Positions 51,757 through 63,960 of a stretch of DNA of 64,000 nucleotides are shown one piece after another. The DNA lies in NCBI GenBank assembly GCA_025093985.1, contig JACAAK010000002.1:2418001-2482000 (forward strand). The letters are read 5' to 3'. Every line of letters starts with the position of its first letter. Position 1 is the stretch's first letter. The notes below the pieces were generated by a model, which did no database searches, was not told the DNA's origin, and saw only the letters and a program-made list of their open reading frames with translations. The stretch comes from Calvatia gigantea (lineage: Eukaryota > Basidiomycota > Agaricomycetes > Agaricales > Lycoperdaceae). The translations under genes and the position numbers were made by a program.

Positions 51757-52258
51757 AGGTTGATTAGTGCCCTGGTTGTTGAGTTATAACTGCCCATTGC
51801 TCATTTTGGTATATATGGTGCTATGAGGCTTCCTATGACAACTCACTGGAAAGACATGTGAGGGGGCTCATTTTAATTGGAAAAGTGACCTGAATAAGCT
51901 GGAAAAGAAAGCGGGCTGATCAGGGTTCTGGTTGTTGAGTTATAGCTGCCTGTTTCTCATTTTGGCACCCGTGATGCTATGAGGCCTTCTATGAACGGGC
52001 TACCGGAATGACACATGAGGGGGCTCATTTTGACTGGAAAAGCAATCCAAATAAGCTGGAAAAAAAAGCGGGTTGATTGGAGTTCTGGTTGTTGAGTTAT
52101 AGCTATATCTGTTTTTTATTTTGGTACCCATGGTGCTATGAGGCCATTTATGGACAACTCACTGGAAAAACACGTGAGGGAGCTCATTTTGACCGGAAAA
52201 GCAATCTGAATAAGCTGGAAAAAAAACCGGGTTGATCAGGGTTCTGGTTCTTGAGTTA
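51757..52258 (-). repeat. Tandem repeat of about 157 bp in the Helitron A 3' region
   Basis: The phrase ctggttgttgagttat recurs at about 51772, 51928 and 52085, and as ctggttcttgagttat at 52244, giving three full units and a partial one. Units differ by scattered substitutions. It lies between the helicase stop and the terminal hairpin. Confidence 0.8.
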
Positions 52259-52292
52259 TACTCCAAACACAATTTTATTTACAAACTGTAAA

Positions 52293-55200
52293 CTAAGTCA
52301 AATCAAGTCCAGCAAATACCTCCTTGTACACTATATTCATAGTCCTTGTATGCTCATTCTGCTCTGGTAGTACCACCTTAATCCTCTCTCCTGATGTACA
52401 TCTAGATAATGCCACATATAACTGTCCATGTGAGAATACAGATGTTTCCAAGTTGATCCCAACATGCCTCACTGACTGACCCTGGGACTTGTTGATGGTC
52501 ATTGCAAATGCAAGACAGACTGGGAATTGCCTCTGCTTCAAGGGAATGGGTAGTGTCTCAGCTGATGGCTGCAGTATGATTCTTGGTATCAGTACTGTTT
52601 TTCCTGCAAACTTGGCATCCCCACTAATAATTCTACATTCCAATACCCTCCTCCTAATCTATCTCACCACCATCCTGGTTCCATTACACAGTCCCTTGGA
52701 TGCATCTAGGTTCCTTAGAAGCATCACTGGACATCCAACCTTAAGCACCAACTTTGCCAGAGGCAACCCACTTGCTCTCAGAGAGTTGAGATACTCTGGA
52801 GGATAGGGCTGATATCCATTCCCCAAATTGTTCTCCAGTTCCACAGAGTCAGCACCCATGAGTACATGTGGATTCCCAGGAAATTTGGCAAGAATAGAGT
52901 CATTGATGTCATCAACCTCATCATTTCTAGCAGAAAGGATTGTTCTGTCCAGGAAATACTGATCAGGCCTGTGAGGGAGGTTGATATCAGGATAGATGGA
53001 GGTGATCAAAGCATCCATGTCTGGACAGCGCATATGGGGAGGGATTTCCACAGTCTCATTTGCATCCAAATTTGTCCCAGCTCCAATCTCCAGTAACCAA
53101 GCAGCATGGTGTTCACTTTCTGGTGTCCTATCCAACCTCATGTTTTGAGTCAAGTAGTGGAGTTTAATGGGCTCCCAAAGATCACTTCTGCACAAAGAAG
53201 CTCCAACAATGATTTGCCTTGACCCCCTTGGCACCACAGGAAGTGTTTGTCTGAAGTCACCTCCAAAGACCACAGTAATTCCACCAAAGGGAGAGTCCTC
53301 TTTTTGAAGCAAATCTCTGAGACATCTATCCACAGCTTTAATTGCAAATCTGTGCTACATTGGGACCTCATCCCAGATAATGATCTTTGTCCTCTCCAAC
53401 ACCTTGTGCATTTGAGTATTGTGTTTAACTGAGGCCACTGATACTTCATCAGCAGGAATTGGGATTTTGAACACAGAATGGGCAGTCCTTCCACCTTCAA
53501 GCAGTAATGCAGCAATACCTGAAGAGGCAACACAAAGGGCAACATCTCCTCTTGACCTGACAGCAGCAGCAATGGTATTACAGACAAAGGTTTTGCCACC
53601 TCCACCTGCACTGTGAATAAAGACCATCTCACCCAAGTTGCTGGTTACTGAAGTGAGGGCTCTATTATAGACAGATCTTTGCTGAACATTGAATGATTGA
53701 GTGTTCCTCTCAACTATAGCTGCCAATGCTTCTCTATCATAAGCAAGCTCAGCTGCAAGAAGGAAGTTGTCCTCAAGGTCCTCCCATTGTTGTCCTTCCC
53801 CTGGACCCTGAGGTAATGGCATTGGTGGAATAATCCCTAAAAAATATCTATAAGAATAATACTCAACAAATAAAAACTATAGTCATACCTAAGTGTTTTG
53901 CCAGACTTCATGAGAATTTTGTTCAACAGATGGAGACCATAGTCATAGACTTGATCCTCTGTGAACTCTCTACCCTTATAGTATGGGTTCCTTCCCAACT
54001 GATATCTAACATCATCACAAATCTTGTCCCTGTAATTCTCCCAGAGAGTCTGAGGTGCTATGGGATGACAGTGTTGGAGAATGACTGCAAACAGTCTGTG
54101 AAGTGAACTCCCTGTCTGCATATCCCCAGCTTCTCTCAAACACTGAGCCCATTCTCTATCATCCTCCAAGAGACCCCTGGCTATACATGCTTCTTTGTAG
54201 GACTCATAGATGACATTGTCAAAGGTCCTGAGGTTTTGAAAAGAGGTAGCACCAGGTACTGCAGTCAAGAGCATCCTCAGGTAAAATCAGCTCCCCTTGG
54301 TTTGGAGATGCAAAATACATCCTGCCAATTGCATCACCTCTCTCTCTCATCTTCCATTCCTTTCTCTCCTTTACATAAACCCAGCTTCTTGGAAAATCTT
54401 GATACAGGATATGATTGGCTGTCTCAGGATAACACTGATTGGCCTCAAACCATGCTGTAAGAGGTGTCTTGTCAATGTTTGGTCTGGCTGCAACCTGAGC
54501 TGGATCCTCCCCTGGTACAAAATACACCAAGTGTTGATTCTCCAGATGCACAGGCAACCTAATGACTGTTGGAGACTCTGCATGTGTGGAGAACTCCAGG
54601 AGATGCCAAATTGCTTCAGTTGGAGAGACATAGCAAGAGGAAAGGTATTCAGTGATTTCATTTCTCTTCTGATCATGACCTACTAAGATTTCAGTGATCC
54701 TGTTATTAATCCTTGAATAGATATCTTACCTGCTGAGATTTCAATAGTAATCCTGTCATATCCCTTGTACAGATACTTGTGGACATATTTGATAGAGTCA
54801 ATGGATGCACAGATTTCAACATTGATGTGGCAGTTGTATTTGGCACTGAGGTAGGCATTATGGGGTACCACTCTTCTGTTGTCAAAGGTGAAGCCATTCT
54901 TGACAAAAGTGTGTCCATTATCAAGTCTGGCATATTTTGGATATCCATTTTCTCCATATTCAGTGGTAGGATTAAACTCCTTAGGAAATCCTTTGGTACA
55001 CTTTCCATTGGCCATACACTTGGCATTGGGATGGTCAGGACCACATGGACCATGGAGCATCATAGAGGTGACAATTTGGTGTAACTGGGGATGGGTATCA
55101 GGATCAGGGATTTGGGCTGAAACCATAGAGTCCACATGTAGGCTGTCTCTGATCTTGTCTGCTTGATCCAGCCAAATTAAAAGATGCATGTAGGGTAATC

Positions 55201-57502
55201 CTCTCTTCTGAAACTCTATTGTGTGCACCATTGCAACACATTTCCCAAAAAGTCCCCCCTTAACTTCCTTTATCAAAGCCTTCTTCTTCTCCTCAAAAAC
55301 TCTGACAACAACCTCTGGCCTATCAGTCACACTCTGCTTCACCCCATTTTCATCAACCAACAATGTCTCCTGCACCTCTGGCCACTTGGAATTGGCAGTC
55401 ATGGTTAAGAAAAGATCTGGTTTCCCAAAAGCTCAATAAATAGCCATAGAGTCTTGGAAGAGTTGATTCATATAGTGCTCACTCCCAACATGAGAGGAAG
55501 GTAGAATAACTTTCTGGCCCAAGTTTTGATCCCCAACAGCAGCATCCTGAAGACCTTGGTACACTTCAGCTCTGAGCTCCTTTTGATGAGTGTGATACCA
55601 GTTGAGATTACTCTGCTCAACTAGAAGCCCAGGCATCAACTATAAATTGTTGGAAGAGTTTGCCTGCCCAAAACAGTGGTGGTTGTTGACCAGGTCGAAT
55701 ATGAAAGCTGATGTGCATAATAACACCTCTGGGTCACCTTGTTGCTCCTAGGATTATTGCCTACACCCATCTAGGCTGGAATGTTGGTATGCCAGCCAGA
55801 ATCACCATAAGGAAATAGCAAGACATAGTGAAGAGGGGAGTATGATGGACTGAGATTGCTAATCCTCTGTAATTGGCCACCATGAAGTCGCAATACAATA
55901 TCTCTATGATCTGAGACATCTGCATCTCCAGTATCTGGGACAATGACAGAGATCTCATCAACTGTTGGAGCATTGTATACTCTGAGATCATCTCCAGGAT
56001 TAACCCTCAGCCTAGCATAAACATTGTAGGTGTTCATGCTCTGGCTTGTTATTCATGATTTGGAAGACTTGGCGGTATACAGTGACATAGGGGTTGTACT
56101 GGTGTAACATTCCTTGGAGTTCATTCATTACAACAGGATCACAGAGATTTTGGTTGTTTTGCATGCATAAAGCAAGTTGCTCATCAGGATCATGGATATA
56201 GATTTGGGCATAGGAAGGAGGTCGACCTTCAGGAGGGATAAGAGCTCCAGTCATGTGGTAAAGTTCTCCACTAATCTTGAAACAGTATGGGCCTGATGTT
56301 CTTGTGATAGACTGGTCAATTTTGGCTTCCAGAGATGTGAAGGCCAGTGCAGAGTTATAATGATGAATATTGGCCTTAAAGTGATCAGAATGGAGGCTTT
56401 GACCACAAAGGAGATTCTTCAACTCAACAGTCATAGGACGGTATGGCTGGAGGACAATCTGGCCTTGTAAACAACACATTCCAAACTTCAGTTGAGCTCT
56501 TGTAGAGGTAGTGAGCTTTTCTGACATGAAATGAAGAGCATGACATTTAGGACACTCCACATTCATGGGACCCAGGTAGTGAGGCTCAATAGGCTCCAAG
56601 TAAGGTTGACATGCTCTTGGGACATAATTTTTCCTAGGAATAGGTGGAGGAGGAGGAGGAAGAGGGGGTGGAAGAGGGGGTGGTTCAATATTCTGGTGAT
56701 TATCCTCCCAATTTCTGGCCATTTCCTGATCAAGTGCATCATTCAGAGGTTATGGGATAGGAGGAGGAGGGAGCTGGGCTTGTTGGAGCATTGCTAAAGC
56801 TGCAAGCTCCTGTGCATCAAGATTATCATCTGGGGGAAAGAAGTGTTCATCTTCATCTTCATTTCCAGCCATATCAGCCTCATGTTCTTGCCTCCACTGT
56901 TGTAATAAATCCTCCAAGTATTGAGCCCTAACTTGCTCTTGTTGTTCCTCCTCAGCCAAATGTCTCCTTCTCTCTTCAGCTAGTGCTTCCTCCTCTTTTC
57001 TAACCCTTCTCAATCTTTCAAACTCTTCTCTCCTAGCAATTTCTTGTTGTTCCTCCTCCTCAGCCAACTGTCTTCTTCTCTCCTCAGCTAAGACTTCCTC
57101 CTGTTCTCTAATCCTTCTTAGTCTTTCAACCTCCTCTCTCCTTACAGCTTCAGCTTCAGCTATTTCCCTCACTCTCCTTAAAGCTTCTTCCCCTTCAGCC
57201 AACAATCTATGATTTCTGAGGTTCTGTTCCATCTCAGCTATCCTAGCCCTCTGAGCATCATCATTTGTAGGAGCTAATGCTCTACCCCTACCTCTGCCTC
57301 TGCCTCTACCTCTGCCTATAGGAATAAGAGGTGGTAACATTGCTCTTATTTCATCCACTGAGTATCTCACAGGCCTATCCAAATTTGCAGGAATCATAGT
57401 CTGGGGTATATTGTTCAAATTTGCTCTGATATCCCCAATAACTGGTTCAACTGCATGAGATGGACCTGCAATAGGCTGAGCAATATTTAATGCCTGTCTC
57501 AA
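52293..57502 (-). pseudogene. RepHel transposase of Helitron A (Rep plus PIF1-type helicase)
   Basis: The protein would nick DNA with a Rep/HUH domain and unwind it with a 5'-3' helicase. From the right: an N-terminal part with an RG repeat and long Arg/Glu coiled coil (56750-57502); a Cys-bearing part (56012-56722); NPGDDLRVYNAP and HRDIVLRLHGGQLQRISN (55771-56037); Rep with HTIEFQKRGLPYMHLLIWL and the tyrosine motif KYVHKYLYKGYDR (54683-55402); then the helicase with AGGGGKTF (near 53,600), WDEVP (near 53,365), GGDFRQTLPVVP and [15 protein letters not shown] at the end. Introns are likely at 54680-54729 and 53837-53888. Frameshifts (near 56,030 and 54,235) and stops (53355, 52659, 55433) break it. 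The first His of the HUH pair is Tyr. It is inactive. Confidence 0.87.
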
Positions 57503-58803
57503 CTGAGGTAATTGGTGTGTTAATAGGTCAGGTTATAGCCCTCAGGAATCATTGTTTGTGGAATCATGGCAGCAAGGCAGGCACCATCAGTAATTTGTGG
57601 TGGAATAGCAGATATAGCTCGATCACGATGATCATCTGGATCAGTCATTTGCAAATGTTCGCAAATGATCTTCAGCTCGGCCCTCCTGACATGTTCTTTC
57701 TGGAGTAGTAGGTGGAGAAGGTGGTGGAGGTGGTGGAGGATCCCTAAATTATATAAGTTAGGAACAGATACAATACATAAGATTATCATTATAAAAAACT
57801 TACATGTTTCAAAGTTGATTGTCACTGGAATTAATCAACTAAAAGTTACACAATACACAGTCCAGAAAAAGAGGCAAAAATTAGGGATAAATGAGAGAAA
57901 CTGAACAGGGAATAATCAGGTGATTTTTGCAGTTATTCAATTGAGGGTGGAGTGATGTGCCCACACGACCTACAGTCACAATCAAGAGTCTCTTGCTGGT
58001 AGTACCACCCTGGGCCAACAGTCCTGCCCAAGTCTATAGTGACCACACTGTCTCCTGAAGATAGAGTGCTAAGTCCTTGACTGATCTACAGTAATTCAGG
58101 GTGCAGACTGGGCTCAATGTTTCTGCTCCCTCTCACATGTCCAAGTGTAACACAGTCAAAACTACTGAACTAACTCAAGACCAATCTGGGAGCTATATAA
58201 GGTTAGCAATCAGAGGTTCCAGACAATGCTCTGGAACAGTGGAATAATGAGTGGGGGTGTTCCCCTAAAGCAAGAGTAGAGAGTAATGAAGGGAGAGTGA
58301 CTCATAGCTAAGGCTAGGCTTATATACCTCTTGTTATCAGAAATCATCAGAAATCAAAGGAAGATCAGATAAATAAAGATCAGGAATCAGAGAGAGATCA
58401 GTAGTTATCATTTATTGTCAATCAATGAGTGATCAGAATCAGAACAATGACAGCTGTCATCAGTCACTGTAATGAATCAATCAATCACTCAATCATTGTC
58501 AGTGAGTGTCAGTGAGTGATCAAAATAGTCACACTTGTCATTATTATTAGTCACTAATCATCTATATTCATTCATCAAGTTAGGTTAATCTGGTTGATCA
58601 TGTTGTAGTTATCAGTGAGTATCAGTGAGTAATCATCAAGCTTCATCAATCAGCCATTAGCCAGCAGCCAGCTCACAGAATGGGATGAAAACAGCTTATA
58701 TAATGCTGACCAATCTTAGTCAGTGCTTATAAATCCTGTGCTTTTCTGACTAAGCCTGACTAAGCCCCCCTCACTTCCATGCCTGTATTCCACTCTTTAT
58801 AGA
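57503..58803 (-). other. Helitron A 5' region
   Basis: An ORF at 57520-57825 may be a 5' exon of RepHel (it ends in a region rich in Asp/Arg, TDPDDHRDRAISAIPPQI). The rest is non-coding with many short direct repeats of the type gtcagtgagtgatca around 58,380-58,640. The terminal 14 bases are TCTATAAAGAGTGG. Confidence 0.55.
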
Positions 58804-59279
58804 CTAGGCCGGATTCTGTGCCTTCAGCATGGGTGGTACTTTAGTCTTTCTAGTTATTTTAATCCTAGCAGTTATTCAAGTTACACTTTAACTTCATTAA
58901 TTTTTCTCTTAGTACTACATCTATTTTCAGAGTACATATTCTACATAGAACATAAAATATTAATTACATACAGAATTAGTTACAACATCTAAATTATACT
59001 TTGTGCTTGCATTTTTTATTATTATTTTCCTTTATCTTTGTATTTTACTCTAAACATCCATGTAATACTAACACAAAAACTAATCCACTTAAACTATAAC
59101 TTGAATAACTTTAAAAATAAGAGTAACTAAGAACACAAAACTATGGTCCATACTAAAGTACTACCTGTGCTAACATGATAGTGGGAAAGAGAAAGTAAAA
59201 GAAGGACAATAGTGTAGGTTAGTTATCAACTCAAGAAGGTTGTAATAATACTATATCTGAAAACACATAACTATACCAG

Positions 59280-60430
59280 TAGCCTAAGCCACTGTCCATT
59301 TATTCTCATTATATACTTATATTATCACTGATTATTCTTTATTATCACTTGTATTTTACTATTAGTACATTTTTATTTACTATCAGCTGTACCAATCTAC
59401 TCAACCAAATTATTAGCCTGTGTTATTATCTTATCAGCCAATGTTAGCCAAGTTAATTTCTCAGTCATTTTCTAGTTATTAGTCAATTTCAATCTGCCCA
59501 GTCTTATTATCAGTTCTTATCTCACTATTAGTAGGTCTTTATCTCAAGTATCTTGCCACCAGCCTGTATTAATCTTCAGAGTCAGCTTTATTAGTTAGTA
59601 TTAGTCAACTTAATCTTATTATTAGTTTATTACCACTTGTTATCTCACTATCAGTACATTCTTATCTGCTATTAGCCTGTACTAATCTACTTAACCAAAT
59701 TATCAGCCTGTATTAATCTATGTAATTATTTTATCAGCTAGTGTCAGCCAAGTTAATTTTATTATTACTTGTTATCTTACTATCAGCAAATCAGTAAATC
59801 CTTCTCTGCTATCAGCCTATGTCAATCTACTCAATTAGCCAGTATTTGCCAAGTTAATCTCATTATCACTTGTTATCTTACTATCAGTACATCCTTATCT
59901 GCTATCAGTCTATATCAATTAACCAAATTATTAGCCTGTATTAATCCATGTAATTACTTTAACAGCCAGTGTCAGCCAAGTTAATTTCATTATCATTTAT
60001 CTTGATCTCTCCTAGTTAGGTTATCAGTTTACCCAGTTATATTATCAGTTATCTTACTATCAGTAAATCCTTATTTTCCATAATTACCTTATCACTCTTG
60101 TTATCAGTTATTATCTTACTATCAGTGTCTTTATCTTATATACCTTGTTATCAGCCTGTGTTAATGTATAGTATTATCTTATCAGCTAGTGTTGCCAAGT
60201 TCATCTCATTATCAGTTTATTATCAGTTGTTATCTTACTATCAGTAAATCCTTATCTGCTATCAGCCTGTGTCAATCTACTCAATCACTATATGTTAATT
60301 TGTATAATCATATCTATTAGACAGAATGTAATAATCTAGCCAGCTCAGCATTAATCTTTCTGTCAGTAAATCCTATTTGGTATCAGCCTATGTCAGTCTA
60401 CTCAATTTTATAATCAGCCTATGTTATATC
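59280..60430. repeat. AT-rich degenerate minisatellite inside Helitron B
   Basis: Phrases such as tatcagcctgtgttaatct and ttatctgctatcag recur about every 60-150 bases with variations. Units are too diverged for a clean period, and there is no spacer/repeat regularity of a CRISPR kind. Confidence 0.7.
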
Positions 60431-60499
60431 AATTATCAGCATGATACTCTGAAGGATGAAAGAGTGGAACAACAGTGTGGGGTTTTTTGGTTAGTCAGT

Positions 60500-60780
60500 T
60501 CTGACAAATCTGGCCAGCCTTCAGGCATTAGAGAGTGGAAGAATGGATAGTGGGAAGTTTTTTGCTTAGTCAGTTCTGATGAATGCTGTGCTATTTGGGC
60601 AGCTCAGGATAAGAGAGTGGGATGAAGGCTTACAAATACTTAGTCAGTTCTGACTAATCCTGTGCTATTCTGACTAATCCTGTGCTATTCTGACAAATCC
60701 TGTGCTATTCTGACAAATCCTGACTAAGGCTGTGCATGAATAGCACAGGATTATCAATCCTGACTAAAATTTGTCAGCCT
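60500..60780. repeat. Short repeats near the Helitron B 5' end
   Basis: ctgactaatcctgtgctatt and close variants occur several times in tandem at 60,640-60,730, and an inverted copy lies at 60,730-60,760 (aatagcacaggatt), so the region can fold. Similar words occur near the Helitron A 5' end around 58,710-58,760. Confidence 0.65.
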
Positions 60781-60848
60781 ACACCATTGTCCCCCTCTTA
60801 TGGCCCCCCAGAAGCCCCCAGACACCCTATTATCCCACTCTATATAGA

Positions 60849-61189
60849 TGTAGTAGAATACTAATGTGTATCCTCATTCTTTTGCCTTCCAATACATGGC
60901 CTTACTGTATTTACATCAGTTCCTTCAACACTTGTGTCACACTATTTTAGAATAATCATATGCCATCTGCAGGATGGTGCCATAATCCCTGTGAAAGCCC
61001 AGAGGCTCACTAGAAGATTATTTGGATGGATTTAACTCACAGGTTACACCAGACAAATGAGTGTTCTTGGAGTCTATAAAGGAAAAGATACACATATCAT
61101 ACAAGAATGCTAATAAAGGAAGGTGGGAATTCTAAGATAAGATATAAGTCTGTTCATCCTTCATATATATGAGCTGTATTTGTTTATTT
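60849..61189. other. Unannotated spacer
   Basis: I recognise no gene or repeat in these 340 bases. Confidence 0.4.
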
Positions 61190-61610
61190 ATATTAGTAAT
61201 CTACCCCAGAAAAAAATCCACTTCCCCTTATTTATTTGTTGGTATTATAATTTTGTTGTTGTCTATATTTTTATCATTTACATATTTTACCAAAGATATG
61301 TGGAAAAATCTGCATTTGTTAATTGGACCCAGAATATCAAGTGTCACAGTACTATGATAAACACTGATATCTGTGATCTGGTATGGCCCATTGAAATGAA
61401 GTAGTAATTTGAGGCAACATTTTTACTATTCTTTGTAGATTCTTTATATCTGTTTTCTGTCAATAACCATACTCAGTCACTGATTGAGAATTGGAAGTTA
61501 GCTGCTCTAGGTTTGTTTGCCTATTGTGCCTGTAAAACTGTTATGACTTGTCTATTCATAAGTACATCTCCTTGGACTATTACCTTGTATCACAGAGTTA
61601 TCTCTTCTAG
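61190..61610 (-). pseudogene. Integrase C-terminal remnant of a Gypsy element
   Basis: On the minus strand, with shifts and stops, one reads NRQVITVLQAQ, ANKPRAANFQFSISD, VWLLTEN and GPINKCRFFHISLVKYVND. This is the order seen at the end of Gypsy integrases (cross-linked residues, a D-VWL box, then a GP...F-HVSLL-like box). No catalytic core is present. The family is inferred from these short blocks only. Confidence 0.45.
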
Positions 61611-62079
61611 TGTTATGTTTGTCTCAGCATTCTCCATCTCTGGCTCACACATTGACACCTCTTGTCATATGGATGTTTCATGTCTAACACTATTTTCTCA
61701 ACCAGATGATTACTGTCTATATAAGTGTAACATACTATACTGTATTCCTTACACTTAACCACTTGTGCTTTCCCCTTTCTCACCCTCAAGTCTTGTCTTA
61801 AGCTACAACCTAGGCTAACAACTCTTAAAGGTTGTAGTATTTGGTTAAGCACATTACACCCTCTGATTCTGTTTTTCTCTGTCTCTGTTCCTCCAACTCT
61901 CTGACCCTACTCCCTCCTGAAATATGGACTTTGATGACAGCAGGAAGGTGCAATACATATGTTGAAGCCATTGAGTCCAAATCTTGTACTCATCCAAATT
62001 CACCTGCTTTGTACATTCTCAACCAATGTCACCTGGTGGCTAACCTTTGGCCAATATCCCATGTAACCTGATCATAACA
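61611..62079 (+). repeat. 5' LTR of Gypsy element 4
   Basis: The ends are TGTTATG (61611) and CATAACA (62079), a perfect 7 bp inverted pair. A TATATAA-like box lies near 61718. It precedes a gag frame in the right orientation, and its end resembles 38230-38460 on the other strand. Confidence 0.65.
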
Positions 62080-62485
62080 GTATAATCAGACTCTACTCCT
62101 CTGTTGTTCCCTTGTCCCTTTATCACTAATTACTATGCCTACCATAACCACCAGGTCATGAACCACTTCCAAAGTCCAGAAGGTTTCTGTTACCAGAAGC
62201 TAGAAGGCCACCATACCACTTTCCTATGGAACCCCTCAATGCAAAGCTTCTCCAGTAGTAGCACTCCAAAGAACCCCCTTTAAAGAGGTCTTGTAGGAAG
62301 GGCCTGATCCTGATCATAAAAATGATAAGGACTGGTTATCTGATCAAGGTAAGAACCAGAATTAGAACTCTTTTGATGAGGGACTTCCAAATCCTGGAGA
62401 TGGTAATGATGGTGATGATGATGGTGAAGTCCCTCCTAACAGTAACACCAGTGATGGTAGTGCCTCTAATCCACAATGCTGAGGT

Positions 62486-63525
62486 TTGACAATGGCAGAA
62501 GCCATTGTGCTTTTGGCCAACAAGCTAGATAATCAGGCCTATTCTCAGCCACCCCAAGTACCCCAAACCCCCTGCACCAAGGCCCATGAACCTAACACAT
62601 TTAGCAGTGCTAACCCTGAGAAACTCCATCAGTTTCTGTTCCAATGTCAGCTCTACTTTCACTCTAACCCCTCACTCTTTCCAACTGATAATAATAAGGT
62701 GAACTTTGCACTCACCTATTTGACTGATACTGCTCTCTGATAGTTCAAGACAGCTATCAACCAAGAGGAGACTCTTGGTACTGTCCATCTGTGGACCTCT
62801 GACTGGGACCTTTTTATTTTAGAGCTCAAAACCAATTTCAGGATTGCAGACCCATATGGCAAATCTGCCAAGCTTTTAGACAACCTTCAGATGAAACACT
62901 CTGACAAAATCACCAACTACAACATCAAGTTCATGCAGCTGTTATCACAGCTCAATTGAAATAATGAGATACTCTGTCACCAATACTACAAAGGGCTTCC
63001 AGATCATCTTTAGGACTTCCTGTCCAGTCACCCCACTGGTAAGCCCACCACTTTTGTCCTAATGTGGGAGATTACTCTCCTCTTTGATAACCATTATTAG
63101 AAGCATCAGTGCAAAAAGACTCAGGCAAAGTCAGCTGCTGAAACAGCATCTGCTTATATTAGTAGGAGGCCTGGCCAGAATCTATCCTCTTCCACCAACA
63201 ACACTAGCAGCACCAGCAACAAGCCCAACAACACCAGTAGCAAGGACAACAACCCCAAACCCTCAACATCTACTACTATCCCCTCCTCTTTTGCCTTGAA
63301 GTCCACTTCATCAGTGAAGCCCAATTTGACTGACAAGCTTAGCAAGGATGGCAAGCTGACTACTGATAAGTGCAAACAGTACTTGGACAACAACCTCTGT
63401 CTGTTCTGCAGAAATGCAGGACACAAGATGAGTGAGTGCAGAAAGAAAGCTGCCTCAGCCATGAAGACTATAGCCTGACTTGCTGAGGTGGTCAACAGGA
63501 ACTCTGATAAGAGTTCAGAAAACTA
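62486..63525 (+). pseudogene. Gag of Gypsy element 4
   Basis: The retrotransposon gag domain is readable from about codon 30: NPEKLHQFLFQCQLYFHSNP, then LTYLTDTAL followed by TGA where a Trp is usual, WFKTAINQEE, ILELKTNFRIADP and ADPYGKSAKLLDNLQMK. A Ser/Thr/Asn-rich linker follows, then one CCHC knuckle CLFCRNAGHKMSEC at 63398-63439. Stops at about 62738, 62958, 63013 and 63100 break the frame. An acidic stretch encoded before 62486 (DLPNPGDGNDGDDDGEVPP, near 62,380) may be its true N-terminus. Confidence 0.75.
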
Positions 63526-63603
63526 AGTAGTGGTCCTCAAGACTCTGCACTAGCTGAGGACCATGTTGTACTTACTTGTGCCACAGAGTGTTTCCAACTC
63601 AAC

Positions 63604-63960
63604 ATGTCTACTCTTTCTGATCCCAACTCCTTTCAACTGTCTATCTCCTCCTCACTTATCTGCTTCCTCTCTAATACCCATTTCAAGGCCCTCATTGATA
63701 GTGGCTCTACACACTGCTTCATGGATATTGACTTTACCTGCTCTCATGACCTCCTGACCTCACTTATTTCTCCTATTGAGCTCTGTCTTTTCAATAGTTC
63801 TTTTAGTGCTTTTATTACTGAACTTGCAAAAATCCCTGTCACCTTTGGCTATAGTGAATCTATAACTTTGGACTTCTTCATCACTTGACTTAACTTTTCT
63901 TGCTCCATTGTTCTGGGATACAACTGGCTCACCCACTAAAGAGACAGAAATAGAATACTA
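63604..63960 (+). pseudogene. Aspartic protease of Gypsy element 4
   Basis: The retropepsin active site reads ALIDSGSTHCFMD near 63,692, with the flap region following and VLGYNWLTH near 63,910, the usual second landmark. A TGA at about 63886 and TAA near 63938 interrupt it. The RT would follow outside the window. Confidence 0.75.

Larger units (their letters stand above)
51624..58803 (-). mobile_element. Helitron A, autonomous-type rolling-circle transposon
   Basis: On the minus strand it begins TCTATAAAGAGTGG at 58803 and ends with CTAG at 51627-51624, followed by T, as Helitrons do. An 11 bp spacer separates the CTAG from a 7 bp stem hairpin at 51639-51655 (CTGTGCC/GGCACAG). Inside lies a RepHel gene of the expected order. 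No inverted repeats or target duplication are expected. It touches Helitron B at 58804 without any spacer. Confidence 0.85.
58804..60848 (-). mobile_element. Helitron B, non-autonomous relative of Helitron A
   Basis: On the minus strand it starts TCTATATAGAGTGG at 60848, preceded by A, and ends CTAG at 58807-58804. The end is preceded by an imperfect hairpin (58816-58830) with the same GGCACAGA arm as Helitron A. It has no coding capacity. Both ends resemble those of Helitron A, so it is probably mobilised by the same type of transposase. Confidence 0.75.

Noticed and set aside
56531..56797. Arg/Trp-rich plus-strand frame
   Set aside because: It lies opposite the proline-rich part of the RepHel gene and has no features of its own.
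59280..60430. Possible CRISPR-like array
   Set aside because: The repeats are degenerate, variably spaced and lack unique spacers. The setting is a eukaryotic Helitron.
61169..61404. Hydrophobic plus-strand frames
   Set aside because: They are AT-rich and overlap a decayed integrase on the other strand, which explains the sequence better.
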